DNA of 64,000 nucleotides from Pegoplata infirma (taxonomy: Eukaryota > Arthropoda > Insecta > Diptera > Anthomyiidae), in NCBI GenBank assembly GCA_963921195.1, contig OY992537.1:144842275-144906274 (forward strand), written 5' to 3'. Numbering within the stretch: the stretch's first letter is position 1; each line of letters starts with the position of its first letter. A program made the position numbers and the translations under genes. The notes under the pieces are model-generated. The model made no database searches. It worked only from the letters and a program-made list of their open reading frames with translations, and was not told the DNA's origin. Positions 43,806 to 55,726 of this stretch are shown here, piece by piece.

Positions 43806-45089
43806 ACATGTTCTACCGTACCAGAAATGCATAGATTTTTCTGCACCGAACCAAATCGCGTAAGTAAAATCAACAAAAAAATTTTGTAGATCTTTAACGA
43901 AATTTTGTCAATTTTTTTTTTAAGATTCAACAAATTTTATTCAAATCAACAAAATTTTGTCAATTTTACATCCTCTAAAAAAGTAAAATTGACGAAATTT
44001 CATCAAATTGACAAAATTTCGTCAAATTGACTAAAATTATTAGTTTGGACGCCATTACTTTTTGCTTTGTTCAGTGTCATAAAAAAATTATGTTTTGCTA
44101 AAATTTATTTATTTTTTATGCAATTTTATAGAATTGCTAAAGCTTTAAAGTTTTTACCGTGTTTTTTTGACATTATAAAAGCGTCTTCAAATTTTACAAA
44201 ACTTCATGTGAAAACAAAACTTGATGTAAGTAATGATATATGAATATAATAATTAAATTTATAAACTAATTTTTATTTTTATTAATGTTTTTAGGTATTC
44301 TATACATTACATTGACCAAGGTTTAGGCAAAGATAAATAGGTTTCCGTCCGAAACTTAAATTAACACATTGGAAATATGAACACACGGCAGCAGTTCTTC
44401 GTCTTTAATAAATTCATTCCCTTTTTGTAAGTTTATATATAAATTATTTTTTGTACCTATTATTATTTATTTATTATTTACTATTTTGTATTTTTTTTTT
44501 GGTTTATTATAGTAAGCATTTTTTAAGTTTTTAAAATAATAACATATTCCTTTTAATACAAAAATATAATTTCAGAAATAAAAATAATATTTATGGATAT
44601 TTTATTTTTTGAAAGGGTTGAAAAATTTAGTAAAATTGATAAAATATCGTTGAATCGACGAAAATTATTTTGTTAAATTGATGATATTTATTCAAATTGA
44701 ATAAACTATTTTATTCAAATTGACGAAAATAATTCTGTTAATTTGACGAAATTTCGTCAAATTTATCTCAAATATAAATTAACGAAATTTTATTCAAATC
44801 AACACCCCTGTTTTGTTAGCTGTATAATGATTGCTCTTTCGTCAAATCAACATGCTTTTTCGTAAATATTACTGCCGTATTTGAATCGGTGTGTTAACAA
44901 ATGTCACTTGATTTTTTGTTAATGAATTTACATCGATTTAATTTAAAAAATACTGTAGACATTACTTTTTGATTGTTCTCTAACATAACTGTTAAGGGAA
45001 AATGCTTAACAATTATGTCTACGATGCGTTAACATAAAACAACGTTTGTTAACAGAAAAATCTATGCTTTTCTGGTACGTGAAGAACAC
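43806..45089. mobile_element. ~1.28-kb inverted-repeat element (GTACCAGAAA ends)
   Basis: GTTCTACCGTACCAGAAATG with CATAGATTTTTCTG at the left matches, reversed, GTTCTTCACGTACCAGAAAA with CATAGATTTTTCTG at the right. Both subterminal zones hold many AATTGACGAAATTTCGTCAA-type palindromic words (about 43880-44030 and 44640-44790). No ORF of note; the duplication was not determined. Confidence 0.65.
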
Positions 45090-45507
45090 GGGTTAGGGAC
45101 GTAAATGAAAACAGTTTTCTTTTAAAATTATTTCAGTCGGCAAAAACGACTTTAATGTTCAGTGCACACATTAACCAACTTAAACGCTTTTTAAGACTTT
45201 AAAATTTTAGAAAACAATTTACTTATATAAAAAAATATTGAAATTTTTTCATACCGAATTATTTTGGGATACAACCGTAGTTCGCCTCCTCGCGGTGTAT
45301 CCTGGGTAACGCTAAATGAACTACTGCGAATCGGAAGCCAAAGTTTACGTTTAATCAACTATACCAGATAAAACCTCCTGGCTATCGAATACAGAGAAAG
45401 ATACGAAAATCATCAAACAACTTATTTGAAAAGAAAATTATACATCGCTCCGATTCCTACAAGGAAATCTTAACACGTAAACAAGCTACAATTACGCTAA
45501 AATAATA

Positions 45508-48474
45508 ATGAATATGGTAAAGACTGCAAAATCAATAGGACCCCAGGTCCGCATATTCCAATTAAATATAGAGGGCATAAGCAAAGCAAAGTCCGACTAT
45601 CTATCAAGACTACTGATAGATGAAAAAGTAGACGTAGTCCTAATCCAGGAAACTCACACATCATCTCAAGATATTTTACAACAAAGAGGAAATATCCCCG
45701 GCTATAAGCTTCTAGCAGCCATAAACCACCCTAGATACGGAATTGCTACGTATATAAACAACAATATCCACGACGCAGAAGTCATTTCAAGCTCCAATAT
45801 AGAAGACATCTCTATCATTGTAAGCAGAGTTCACGGCTTATACATTACGAACATTTATAAACCTCCAGCAGTTACATGGCCCGAAAATGTTATTCCCACT
45901 CTTCCCCACCCGGCTATATACTGCGGCGACTTCAACAGCCATCACAGCCTTTGGAGATACGCAGCCGATGACGATAATGGAGAATTCTTAGTCCAATGGT
46001 CTGAAAATAATAGACTACAACTTTTATTCGATGCCAAAGACCGCGGCAGTTTCCATTCTGCCAGATGGAACAGGGACTCCAATCCTGATCTCTGCTTCGT
46101 CTCAACAGTCAATGACAAACCCTTACCCTCATCGAGGTCTATTCTATCCGACTTCCCACAAAGCCAGCACCGTCCAGCACTCGTAAACATCGGCGTCACA
46201 ATACCTATCGTAAAATCTACTCCAAAATCCAGGTGGAATTTCAAAAAAGCTGACTGGCCAAAATTCACCTCTAAACTGGACTGCGATATTCGTTTTATCC
46301 CTCCCACTGTAAAAAACTTCGAGCGTTTCGTTGGCCTAGTCATTGCCACAGCCAAGAAATGCATCCCCAGAGGCTATCGTAAAGAATACATTCCATGCTG
46401 GAACGAGGATAGCGACAGGCTTTACGAAGAGTTTCGTGAATATCAAAACCCAGATGTTGCTGACGAACTTATAAAAAGTCTGGACGACGCAAGAAAGTCT
46501 CAGTGGTCGGACACCGTATCCCGAATAGATTTTAAGCACTCTAGCCGGAAAGCATGGAGTCTTCTTCGGAAACTTGGGGCTGCGAACCCATCCACCCCAT
46601 CAAAACCACCAATAGACCCAAATCTCATCGCCCGCCATATAGTCAACGTATCCAAAGCGGATTCAGATAAACCTTTCACCCGAAAGATCAACCAGGAACT
46701 TAAGACCCTAAGAAGCCAAACATCTCCGAATGACTCATACTCTCACCCATTTTCAGTATCCGAAATTAATGAAGCGCTATCAAAAATTAAGAATGGCACA
46801 GCAGCGGGAGTTGACTGCATCTACCCAGAATTTATAAAATACAGTGGTCCCCACACTAGAAAATGGCTCTCTCGATTCTACACTAACATTCTACAATCTG
46901 GCGACCTCCCAGGTTTATTCAAAAAATCCAAAATTATTGCGTTACTAAAGCCAGGAAAAGATCCAGCAGATGCAACAAATTACCGCCCCATCGCCCTACT
47001 TTCTGTATGCTTTAAACTTTTTGAACGTTTAATCCTAAGTCGCATAGAAGTAGACCTAGAAAAGATCATCCCATCTGAACAGGCGGGTTTTAGAAAGGGT
47101 CGCAGTTGTACAGATCAAATTTTATCCCTCACCAATCACATTGAAAATGGCTTCGACCAGATGAAAAAAACTGCTGTCGCATTTGTTGACTTAACAGCAG
47201 CCTACGACACTGTGTGGAAAAAGGGCCTCATCCTGAAATTAAACAAGGTAATCCCTTGTAGCAGAATTTGCAATATAATACTGGCGATGCTCAGTGACCG
47301 GCATTTCAATGTTTATTTGAACGATACACACAGTAAAACGAGAAAGCTCAACAATGGTCTGCCACAAGGTTCAGTTCTGGCCCCGGCACTCTTTAATCTA
47401 TACATTCATGACCTACCTGCCACCATCTCCCGAAAATTCAATTACGCAGACGATATGGCCTTCGCATTCCAACACGATAAATTTGGCACGCTTGAAGAAG
47501 TGCTAGAACATGACCTACATAAAATATCATCCTTTTGCAGCAATTGGAGATTAAAACCCAGTCCAGCCAAAACAGAGGTATGCTGTTTCCACCTTACCCA
47601 CATAGAGGCAAACAGGAAACTAACAATTCGTTTTAACGGTACCACGCTCACACATAACTTTTCACCAAAATATCTGGGTATAACTCTAGACAGAACGTTA
47701 TCATTTAAATTTCACCTCGACAAATCTGCACAGAAAATAAAGACAAGAAACAACATCATCCAAAAACTCGCAGGAACAAGTTGGGGTGCATCTGCTAGCT
47801 GTCTTCGAACGTCTGCTCTTGCTCTAGTTTATTCAACCGCCGAATACGGTGCCCCAATCTGGCTGAATAGTCACCATGTGAAGCGCATCGATACCCAGCT
47901 GAATACCACAATGAGAATAATTTCGGGGACCCTAAAGGCAACTCCCACTGAGTGGCTCCCAATGCTAACAAATCTCCAACCTCCTCATCTTAGAAGACGA
48001 CAAGCCCTCCTTCGGGAGTATTCTAAAATCAGCACAAATCCCAACATACCGCTGCTGAACTCGGAACTTTATAATCGCTATGAGTCAAGGTTAAAATCGA
48101 GACATCCACCTTTACTGCTAGCTAAACAACTACAAGAGGAAAACTTTAATATCCAAACCGCATGGACAACTCAGTGGAATAACTCAGGACGAAGTAGTCC
48201 CTTATTCAATACTGATGAACGAAGCACCGAGTTTGAACTACCCCGTAAAGCTTGGTGTAACTTAAACCGCCTCCGCACATCCACTGCAAGAACAATGGAA
48301 TCCCTAACGAAGTGGGGACTTGCAAATGACGCCAGCTGTATTTGTGGCCATCCATCTCAATCGGTAGACCATATAATATACAACTGCCCAGTGCTATCCT
48401 TCCCAGGCGAAATCGACAAAATTCAAAATATCTCACCTGAAGCAATATCCTGGCTGAAGTCATTAAACTTGTGA
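45508..48474 (+). CDS. LINE APE endonuclease / reverse transcriptase, intact ORF
   Basis: 988 residues, no stops. The N-terminal APE endonuclease has FQLNIEGI (18-25), QETH (47-50), GDFNSHH (140-146), PDLCFV (193-198) and SQHRP (219-223; many LINEs have SDH). The RT spans about residues 440-720 with Asp561 in FVDLTAAYD, LPQGSVLAP (618-626) and catalytic YADD (646-649). The C-terminus has a cysteine-histidine cluster, Cys944, Cys946, His955 and Cys960, resembling the zinc-binding tail of this LINE group, with KWGLAND before it. The enzyme nicks DNA and copies its RNA at the nick. The start at 45508 is the first ATG after a stop-rich leader. It may encode an active protein; an ORF1 is not seen. 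Confidence 0.9.
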   Translation: MNMVKTAKSIGPQVRIFQLNIEGISKAKSDYLSRLLIDEKVDVVLIQETHTSSQDILQQRGNIPGYKLLAAINHPRYGIATYINNNIHDAEVISSSNIEDISIIVSRVHGLYITNIYKPPAVTWPENVIPTLPHPAIYCGDFNSHHSLWRYAADDDNGEFLVQWSENNRLQLLFDAKDRGSFHSARWNRDSNPDLCFVSTVNDKPLPSSRSILSDFPQSQHRPALVNIGVTIPIVKSTPKSRWNFKKADWPKFTSKLDCDIRFIPPTVKNFERFVGLVIATAKKCIPRGYRKEYIPCWNEDSDRLYEEFREYQNPDVADELIKSLDDARKSQWSDTVSRIDFKHSSRKAWSLLRKLGAANPSTPSKPPIDPNLIARHIVNVSKADSDKPFTRKINQELKTLRSQTSPNDSYSHPFSVSEINEALSKIKNGTAAGVDCIYPEFIKYSGPHTRKWLSRFYTNILQSGDLPGLFKKSKIIALLKPGKDPADATNYRPIALLSVCFKLFERLILSRIEVDLEKIIPSEQAGFRKGRSCTDQILSLTNHIENGFDQMKKTAVAFVDLTAAYDTVWKKGLILKLNKVIPCSRICNIILAMLSDRHFNVYLNDTHSKTRKLNNGLPQGSVLAPALFNLYIHDLPATISRKFNYADDMAFAFQHDKFGTLEEVLEHDLHKISSFCSNWRLKPSPAKTEVCCFHLTHIEANRKLTIRFNGTTLTHNFSPKYLGITLDRTLSFKFHLDKSAQKIKTRNNIIQKLAGTSWGASASCLRTSALALVYSTAEYGAPIWLNSHHVKRIDTQLNTTMRIISGTLKATPTEWLPMLTNLQPPHLRRRQALLREYSKISTNPNIPLLNSELYNRYESRLKSRHPPLLLAKQLQEENFNIQTAWTTQWNNSGRSSPLFNTDERSTEFELPRKAWCNLNRLRTSTARTMESLTKWGLANDASCICGHPSQSVDHIIYNCPVLSFPGEIDKIQNISPEAISWLKSLNL

Positions 48475-48502
48475 CAACTATTTATTTTAAAAATTGCATA
48501 AC

Positions 48503-48534
<32 letters not shown>

Positions 48535-48600
48535 TATAAATAAATAAATAATGTATCCTCTCTCTGTATTTTGGAATCCATACGCTAAATAAAAAAAATA

Positions 48601-49413
<813 letters not shown>

Positions 49414-49540
49414 TGATCCAATGATCAGTTTTTATTTATTTTTCCAATTTTTTATTTACAACTCATTTTAAATAATTTTAACCTAACCGAGAACTGGTAA
49501 CAATGACCGTCGTCTCGTTGTAGCGAAATCGACCAAGGGT

Positions 49541-49608
49541 TTTGGTGGGAATCGAACCCACGACCTCCTGTTTCAAAGGCTAGCACGCTACCAACTAACC
49601 TACAGGGG
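49541..49608 (-). repeat. tRNA-derived SINE-like segment, copy C
   Basis: On the minus strand TAGGTTAGTTGGTAGCG is an A box, and GTGGGTTCGATTCCCAC a perfect T arm with a B box. The sequence that should pair with the 5' acceptor strand (GCCCCTG) does not, so it is not a working tRNA. The similarity to 30370-30452, including downstream GGTCGATTTCGCTACAAC, points to a SINE. Confidence 0.55.
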
Positions 49609-49644
49609 CCCCCCTGATTTAACTATACTGATTATTCAATGATA

Positions 49645-50918
49645 TACGCAAAAAAAAATCTGTGTAAGATTGAGCAATCCTACTTGGTAAAACTTTTTTC
49701 ATACCAAAAAAAATTTTTTACCAAATTTTTGCTAAAATTATGCTTGTCGATGTTAAAGTAACATAATTCATTTTTTATGTAAAATAACCAAGTAGCTTGC
49801 ACAATAACGCAAATTACTTGCACAAAAATTTATCGAAAGAAAACAACAAAAAAAAAAAAATACAGACCGCCATTTTCATTTTGTATTTTTGTGTGCGTTG
49901 TTCGTTTATTTTTTGTGTTATAAAAACGTAAAAAGGAAATTGATAAATAAAATAAAAATAAATTAATAAATAAAAATAAATAATTAGATTTCTAAAAGAT
50001 AAATAAATGTAAGATAAAAGAATGTTAAAGTTAATTTTGCTTTCATCACTAAAAACACCATTCATTAAGAAAAACCAATGGAGTCCCAGACGTGTGTTTC
50101 GATGAATAACAAATGGAATGATAAAGTGAGTATACCCGCATTCCGAAGACACCAATAAGGTTTAATAGATTTTTAGTTAAAAATTAGTGTTTGGTAATAA
50201 TTTTCTATTTTTACAGGGTACTGCTAAATAAATTTTTGAAGCTATGGCGAATCCTTCACTACAATAAAGAGCGTGGACACCAATCCTGCCTTTAGTTATA
50301 AAATTAAAACCTAAAAACCCAAAGCCAAGGGAGTCCAGACCTGTTTTGATGAGTTACAAATGGAATGACAAAGTAAGTGTTCCTCCTTACCAAGAGACCA
50401 ATGGGGTTTACCAATTTTATGTTTTGTAATAATTTTCTATTTTTACAGGATGCTTTTAAATAAATTCGTGAAGCTATAGCGGATCCTTTACTTCAAGAAG
50501 AAGCGTAGGCAGCAATCACTCGAGAAAATTGTACAAAAAGGGTCAGTTGGTCGGTGGTAAATTAAATCCTACACAACATTTATTATATTAATATGGATTT
50601 ATTCTGTGAAAATTTTAAATTCAACAAATATACAAATTTTTACAAAAATTTATTGAAAATTTATTTTAGCATAAATGTGGTAATTTTTAGCATTATTTTT
50701 AGTAATTTTTTCTAATAATTTTGGTATATTTCACCATATCTCTTTTGGTATATTTTACCAAGTTTTTACTTAAATAGCGTTAGCATTTTCTTCAAAATTT
50801 TTTACATGAGCGTTTTGGCTAAATTGCGAAAACTACTTCGTCGGTTGTAGTTTTAGCATATTTTTGGTAAAATTATGCCAGATTTTTGCTCACTCCGACA
50901 CAGATTTTTTTTTGCGTG
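49645..50918 (+). mobile_element. CACGCA-family TA element, complete copy
   Basis: The left end TACGCAAAAAAAAATCTGTG (first base C to T) and the right end, reversed, CACGCAAAAAAAAATCTGTG are flanked by TA (49643-49644 and 50919-50920). The flanks (TGATTATTCAATGATA | TCAACATTA) are a piece of a CACTCA element, so it inserted there. It contains two tandem exon-intron-exon-like modules with GT...AG segments 50126-50216 and 50373-50448. No transposase. Confidence 0.8.
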
Positions 50919-51129
50919 TATCAACATTATTTTTCAAAGTTATAAAGTAATCCATCAACCGTTTTGTAGATCTGGCATCACCAAAGATAATTGGAAAATT
51001 CTGGCAATGCCAAATTAAAGTTCAAACGTAAAGCAAAGAGAGACAAAAAACAATCTGGATTCTCACTGTAAAACTGGTATCTTCCATCTCGCTCACATTT
51101 CGATTTGTGATAAAATTTCGTAAACAATA

Positions 51130-52516
51130 CACTCGTAGAAATATCTTAGTAGAAAAATTAGTAAACCCATTGTAGATCAAGTTTTACAGAATAATGCCCA
51201 GAGCTTCGAACGAATTAATTCTATTGAGAATTAATTCACCAAAAGTTTAATTCTGTTTTAATAAGTTTTGAATTATCATTCCTTACCAGCATTCAACACG
51301 AATTAATTCAAAGGCTTAATTCTCAAAGCTTAAATCAAATTGAATTAATTCCCAAGAGAATTAACTCCTTGCAAGCAATCATTCGATTGAATGATCAAAA
51401 TTTTTCATCATTCAAATCTATTACAAATTGAATGATGATTTTTTTATTTCATTCCCTTTGTATTTTCAAAAATGTGTTGCTTGTGTGCATTTTAAGCATC
51501 TTCGTGTGTAAACGATCGGTTGTTGTTTTGTTGACGTCTCGTCTGCTGCTTCCCACACAAGCATAAATGTGTGTGTGAGTGTGTTGCGCTTCACTGTTTT
51601 AAATTGAATGATAAGAAAATTTCACAATTCAATTTGTAGTAGATTGATTTGGATAAAAAAATAGTTCATTCCTACAGAATGATCATTCTTAAGGAATGAA
51701 TTCTTGAAGAATTAATTCAATGATTATGAAAGTTGAATGATTTTAGGGAATGCCAAATTCTATTTTTTTAATTCGAATTAGGAAATTGAATTAAAGAATT
51801 AATTCTTTCGAACCTTTGATAATGCCGTATTCAACTAAAATTAATGTTGATATCGTTGAATAATCAGTATATTTGATTCAACTGTTACAATGGCGTATAC
51901 AGAATTCAATAGATAAAACAAAAAAGAAAAAACAACCCTGTTCGTTCGTTTTTTTTTTTATTATAACGAGTGAACGAGTGAGTTGGCAGCAATGTGAAAT
52001 GTGTTTTGTCTCTTATAAAATTATTTAATGTGTTTGTTTCTTATAAAATTATTTAATATTATAAAAATAAATAAAAATAAGATCTGATCTGTAACTATTT
52101 GGTAAGTAATAAAATACATTGATTACTTTATGTATTCATACTATATTAAAAAGTTTTTTGTTTCTTTTTTAGGATTTTGTTTTGGTATCTGGAGAATGTC
52201 TAATTAGTGCATAACATGAATAAACGAAGTGTGTGTGAAAATCTTTGTGAAAATCTTCAAATATTGCAGCTTAATATTTACAAATAACAACAAGCTTTTT
52301 TTTTAATAATAAAATTTCTTATATTAACAAAAATATGAGTTGAATTTACATAAAATACGAGTTGATTAACAAAAAAACGAGTTGATCAACTTTTACAAAA
52401 ACTGACAATAATTTTTATTGAAATCAACATAAATATTTGTAGGGTCAAAATCAACAATGATTTCCGTTGAATTTACAACGATTTTCTTTGGGAATACAAT
52501 GATTTTTGGTTGAGTG
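51130..52516 (-). mobile_element. CACTCA-family TA element, copy B, with hAT-like insertion
   Basis: The ends are as in copy A (one change, CACTCGTAG), flanked by TA (51128-51129 and 52517-52518). It carries an intron-like GGTAAGT...TTTTTTAG segment at 52102-52172 and a 620-bp insertion at 51199-51818. Without the insertion it is about 760 bp. No transposase. Confidence 0.85.
51199..51818. mobile_element. 620-bp hAT-like MITE, 8-bp duplication ATAATGCC
   Basis: The ends CAGAGCTTCGAACGAATTAA and, reversed, CAAAGGTTCGAAAGAATTAA are flanked by ATAATGCC (51191-51198 and 51819-51826). The uninterrupted site is in other CACTCA copies (for example 58300-58307). Rich in GAATTAATTC words. An 8-bp duplication with CA(G/A) ends indicates hAT. 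Confidence 0.92.
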
Positions 52517-52536
52517 TACCATATAGTTTTTGTTTA

Positions 52537-53511
52537 AGGGTATATGCCACTACATTTTTTTTGTATTAAATTGAAATTGACGGCATACTAATCACATTAG
52601 AGAACAGCATTACCGGAGTCGGTAATACTGTGATCTAATGTGATTAGTATGCCGTCAATTTCAATTTAATAAAAAAAAATGTAGTGTCATATACACTCAA
52701 CCAAAAATCATTGTATTCCCAAAGAAAATCGGTGTAAATTCAACAGAAATCATTGTTGATTTTGACCCTACAAATATTTATGTTGATTTCAATAAAAATT
52801 GTTGTCAGTTTTTGTTAAAGTTGATCAACTCGTTTTTTTGTAAATCAACTCGTATTTTTTGTAAACTCAACTCATATTTTTGTTGATATAAGAAATTTTA
52901 TTATTAAAAAAAAGCTTGTTGTTATTTGTAAATATTCTTTTATTAAGTATAAATCACAATATTTTTTAGAATTATCCCCGGCTTTTAAAGCTGCAATATT
53001 TAAACACACGATTTTCACACACTCTTTGTTTATTTATGTTATGCACTCGTAAGCCATTCTCCAGTTTTCTAATGACACCAAATCAAAAACCTTAAAAAAA
53101 AACAAAAAATATTTATAATACAGTATGAATACATAAAGTAATCAATGTATTTTATTACTTACCAAATATTTACAGATCAGAATCTGATCATCAGATCCTA
53201 TTTTTATTTATTTTTATAATATTAAATATTTTTATAAGAAACAAACACATAAAATAATTTTATAAGAGACAAACAAATTTCAAACATTGCTACCAACTTG
53301 ATAATACAAAAATGAACGAACAGGGTTGTTTTTTCTTTTTTTGGTTTTATCTATTGAATTCTGTATAAGCGTTGTAAATAGTTGATTCAAATTTACTGAT
53401 TATTCAACGATATCAACATTAATTTATGTTGAATACGGCAATATTCTGTAAAACTTGATCTACAATGGGTTTACTAATTTTTCTACTAAGATATTTCTAT
53501 GAGTGTACCCT
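52537..53511. mobile_element. AGGGTATA palindromic MITE, copy 2, split by a CACTCA element
   Basis: TTA duplicated at 52534-52536 and 53512-53514. Removing 52694-53505 and one TA regenerates the palindrome and its right end, CATATACCCT, as in copy 1 (36715-36866). Confidence 0.88.
52694..53505 (+). mobile_element. CACTCA-family TA element, copy C
   Basis: Both ends complete; TA at 52692-52693 and 53506-53507. It is 812 bp. The minus strand shows the family's intron-like segment with donor GGTAAGTAATA (near 53160). Confidence 0.9.
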
Positions 53512-53549
53512 TTACTACTTTTTCAAACGCCATTTGTTGTGCTACTCTA

Positions 53550-55263
53550 CACGCAAAAAATAAAAAGGGTGAATTTAAACAAAATTGGGGTATAAAATAC
53601 CTAAGGAAAGTAGGTACCAGACCTACTACCCAAGTTAAAAGCATAAATTACTCAATTCCCTTAGGAAAACGTTTATGAAAAAAAAACAATGAATATATGT
53701 GCAGAAAGCCTTAGGTAATATTGCCGTTTAAGGAAAAGGAAAATTAAGCAATAAACATAAATAAATTACGCGTTTATTTTTTGATATGGAAAGTGCTTTA
53801 TAGTACCTAGGTTTTTTGGTTTCCCTATAAAAAGAAAGACGCCTTTGTATTTTTTATTATTTTTTTTATTTAAATTATAAAATATTGAATTTAATCATAT
53901 TTTTAAGACATTGAATAAACAAAAACGCATTTAATAATAATATCAATAATAATATCTTTTTTTTATAATACTGCAACTTACAATATGTTGATCAATTTAA
54001 TTATGGCTTCCTTATGGGTCCAAAAAAGCATTGGTTGCAAGTGGCGTGCAATCCTTAGTTTTAGATTTAAATTCTTTTTTCTTTGGCCTGCAAACACTTT
54101 TGTATTGTGTATATGACTTTCTTTAATTATTATTACCATTTTTTATTATTTTAGTTACTATTATTTGATCACATTTTATATAATTTGTTCCAGAATACTT
54201 TTTTCGTGTTGTTATGCTAGCTACCGTTTGTTTTTTTGCATGTATGCCATTGTTTTTATGTTTAGCGTTTTTATAATTTATTGTGCACGTAATTTTTGTG
54301 GAAAATACCTAAGTTTATGTGTAAAATAATGATTAATAAAAAAAGATAAAAAATGAAAGGTACACTCAACCAAAAATCATTGTATTCCCAAAGAAAATCG
54401 CTGTAAATTCAACAGAAATCATTGTTGATTTTGACCCTACAAATATTTATGTTGATTTCAATAAAAATTGTTGTCAGTTTTTGTAAAAGTTCATCAACTC
54501 GTTTTTTTGTAAATCAACTCGTATTTTTTGTAAACTCAACTCATATTTTTGTTAATATAAGAAATTTTATAAAAAAAAAAAAACTTGTTGTTATTTGTAA
54601 ATATTATTTTATTAAGTATAAATCACAATATTTTTTAGAATTATCACCGGCTTTTTAAGCTGCAATATTTAAACAAGATTTTCACACACACTTCGTTTAT
54701 TTAGGTTATGCACTCGTAAGCCATTCTCCAGTTTTGTAATGACACCAAATCAAAAACCTTAAAAAAAACAAAAAAAATTATAATATAGTATTAATACATA
54801 AGGTAACCAATGTATTTTATTACTTACCAAATATTTACAGATCAGAATCTGATCATCAGATCCTATTTTTATTTATTTTCATAATCATAAATATTTTTAT
54901 AAGAAACAAACACATAAAATAATTTTTAAGAGACAAACAAATTTCACATTGCAATGCATTGCTACCAACTTGATAATACAAAAATGAACGAACAGGGTTG
55001 TTTTTTCTTTTTTGGTTTTATCTATTGAATTCTGTATAAGCGTTGTAAAAAGTTGATTCAACTTTACTGATTATTCAAAAAAAAAAAAAAAGTCCATGTG
55101 TTATACTAAAAAGTCGTGGGTTTTTTACCTAAGGTTTAAAATATGTATTTTATACATTATCTAGCGAAATTTTAACAAGCCGGGTGTGTATTCAATAAAC
55201 TCCATATAAAAAAAAGTTACCAAGTTCGATTGGATATTTTTACACACATCTTTTTTTTGTGTG
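53550..55263. mobile_element. CACGCA-like element holding a truncated CACTCA copy
   Basis: The ends CACGCAAAAAATAAAAAGGG and, reversed, CACACAAAAAAAAGATGTGT are flanked by TA (53548-53549 and 55264-55265). 'ACCTAAGG' occurs inside both arms (about 53603 and 55127). The CACTCA copy D (54363-55077) lies within and lacks its 3' end. Confidence 0.55.
54363..55077 (+). mobile_element. CACTCA-family TA element, copy D, 3'-truncated
   Basis: Starts with CACTCAACC after TA and follows the family until 'TTACTGATTATTCAA', then passes into an A-run. The final ~90 bp are missing. Confidence 0.8.
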
Positions 55264-55290
55264 TATGACTCTGGTATTTTTTGTTTAAGC

Positions 55291-55718
55291 TAAGTAAGTT
55301 GTTCACCGGTGAAAAAAAATGTTTCGAAACATCAATTAATTTGTAGCGAAAATTTGACAGTCATATGTCTAGTTATGTTTTGCGCGTCAGAATACATAAA
55401 ATAACTTTAAATAATATTTTTTTGGTAATTTATGTGATATAATTAATGTTTACAGTCCCAAACACTTATAATTACTTCGTTTTACACCTGAATGTTAAAT
55501 TTCACCGCTTTTTAAATGGTCTGTACAATTTAAAAAAATGTTGCTTATAGTGTTGATGCGTATTGATGCAACATATACCGGGTTATTTTGCCGGTTTTTC
55601 ACCAGTGAACAGAATACCTCTTCAGCGAAATTTTTACGCTTTTGTAAAGCCAGTGTGAAATTTATTTTTTTTTTTATATGGAGTTTGACAGATTTTCACG
55701 TGAAAACCGAGCAACTTA
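55291..55718. mobile_element. GTTCACCGGTGAA foldback, complete-looking copy
   Basis: Left end TAAGTTGTTCACCGGTGAAA, right end (reversed) TAAGTTGCTCGGTTTTCACG, about 430 bp. Copies or parts occur at 39.7-41.4 and 42.9 kb. The in-frame reading 'FCRFFTSEQNTSSAKFLRF' recurs, with no domain known to me. Duplication unclear. Confidence 0.6.
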
Positions 55719-55726
55719 CCCACCTA

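Noticed and set aside
45942..48463. Minus-strand ORFs opposite the I/Nimb-like ORF
   Set aside because: They are antisense shadows of the intact 988-codon ORF.
49541..49608. Functional tRNA gene
   Set aside because: The T arm is perfect but the acceptor stem does not pair, and the similarity to another locus extends beyond the tRNA part.
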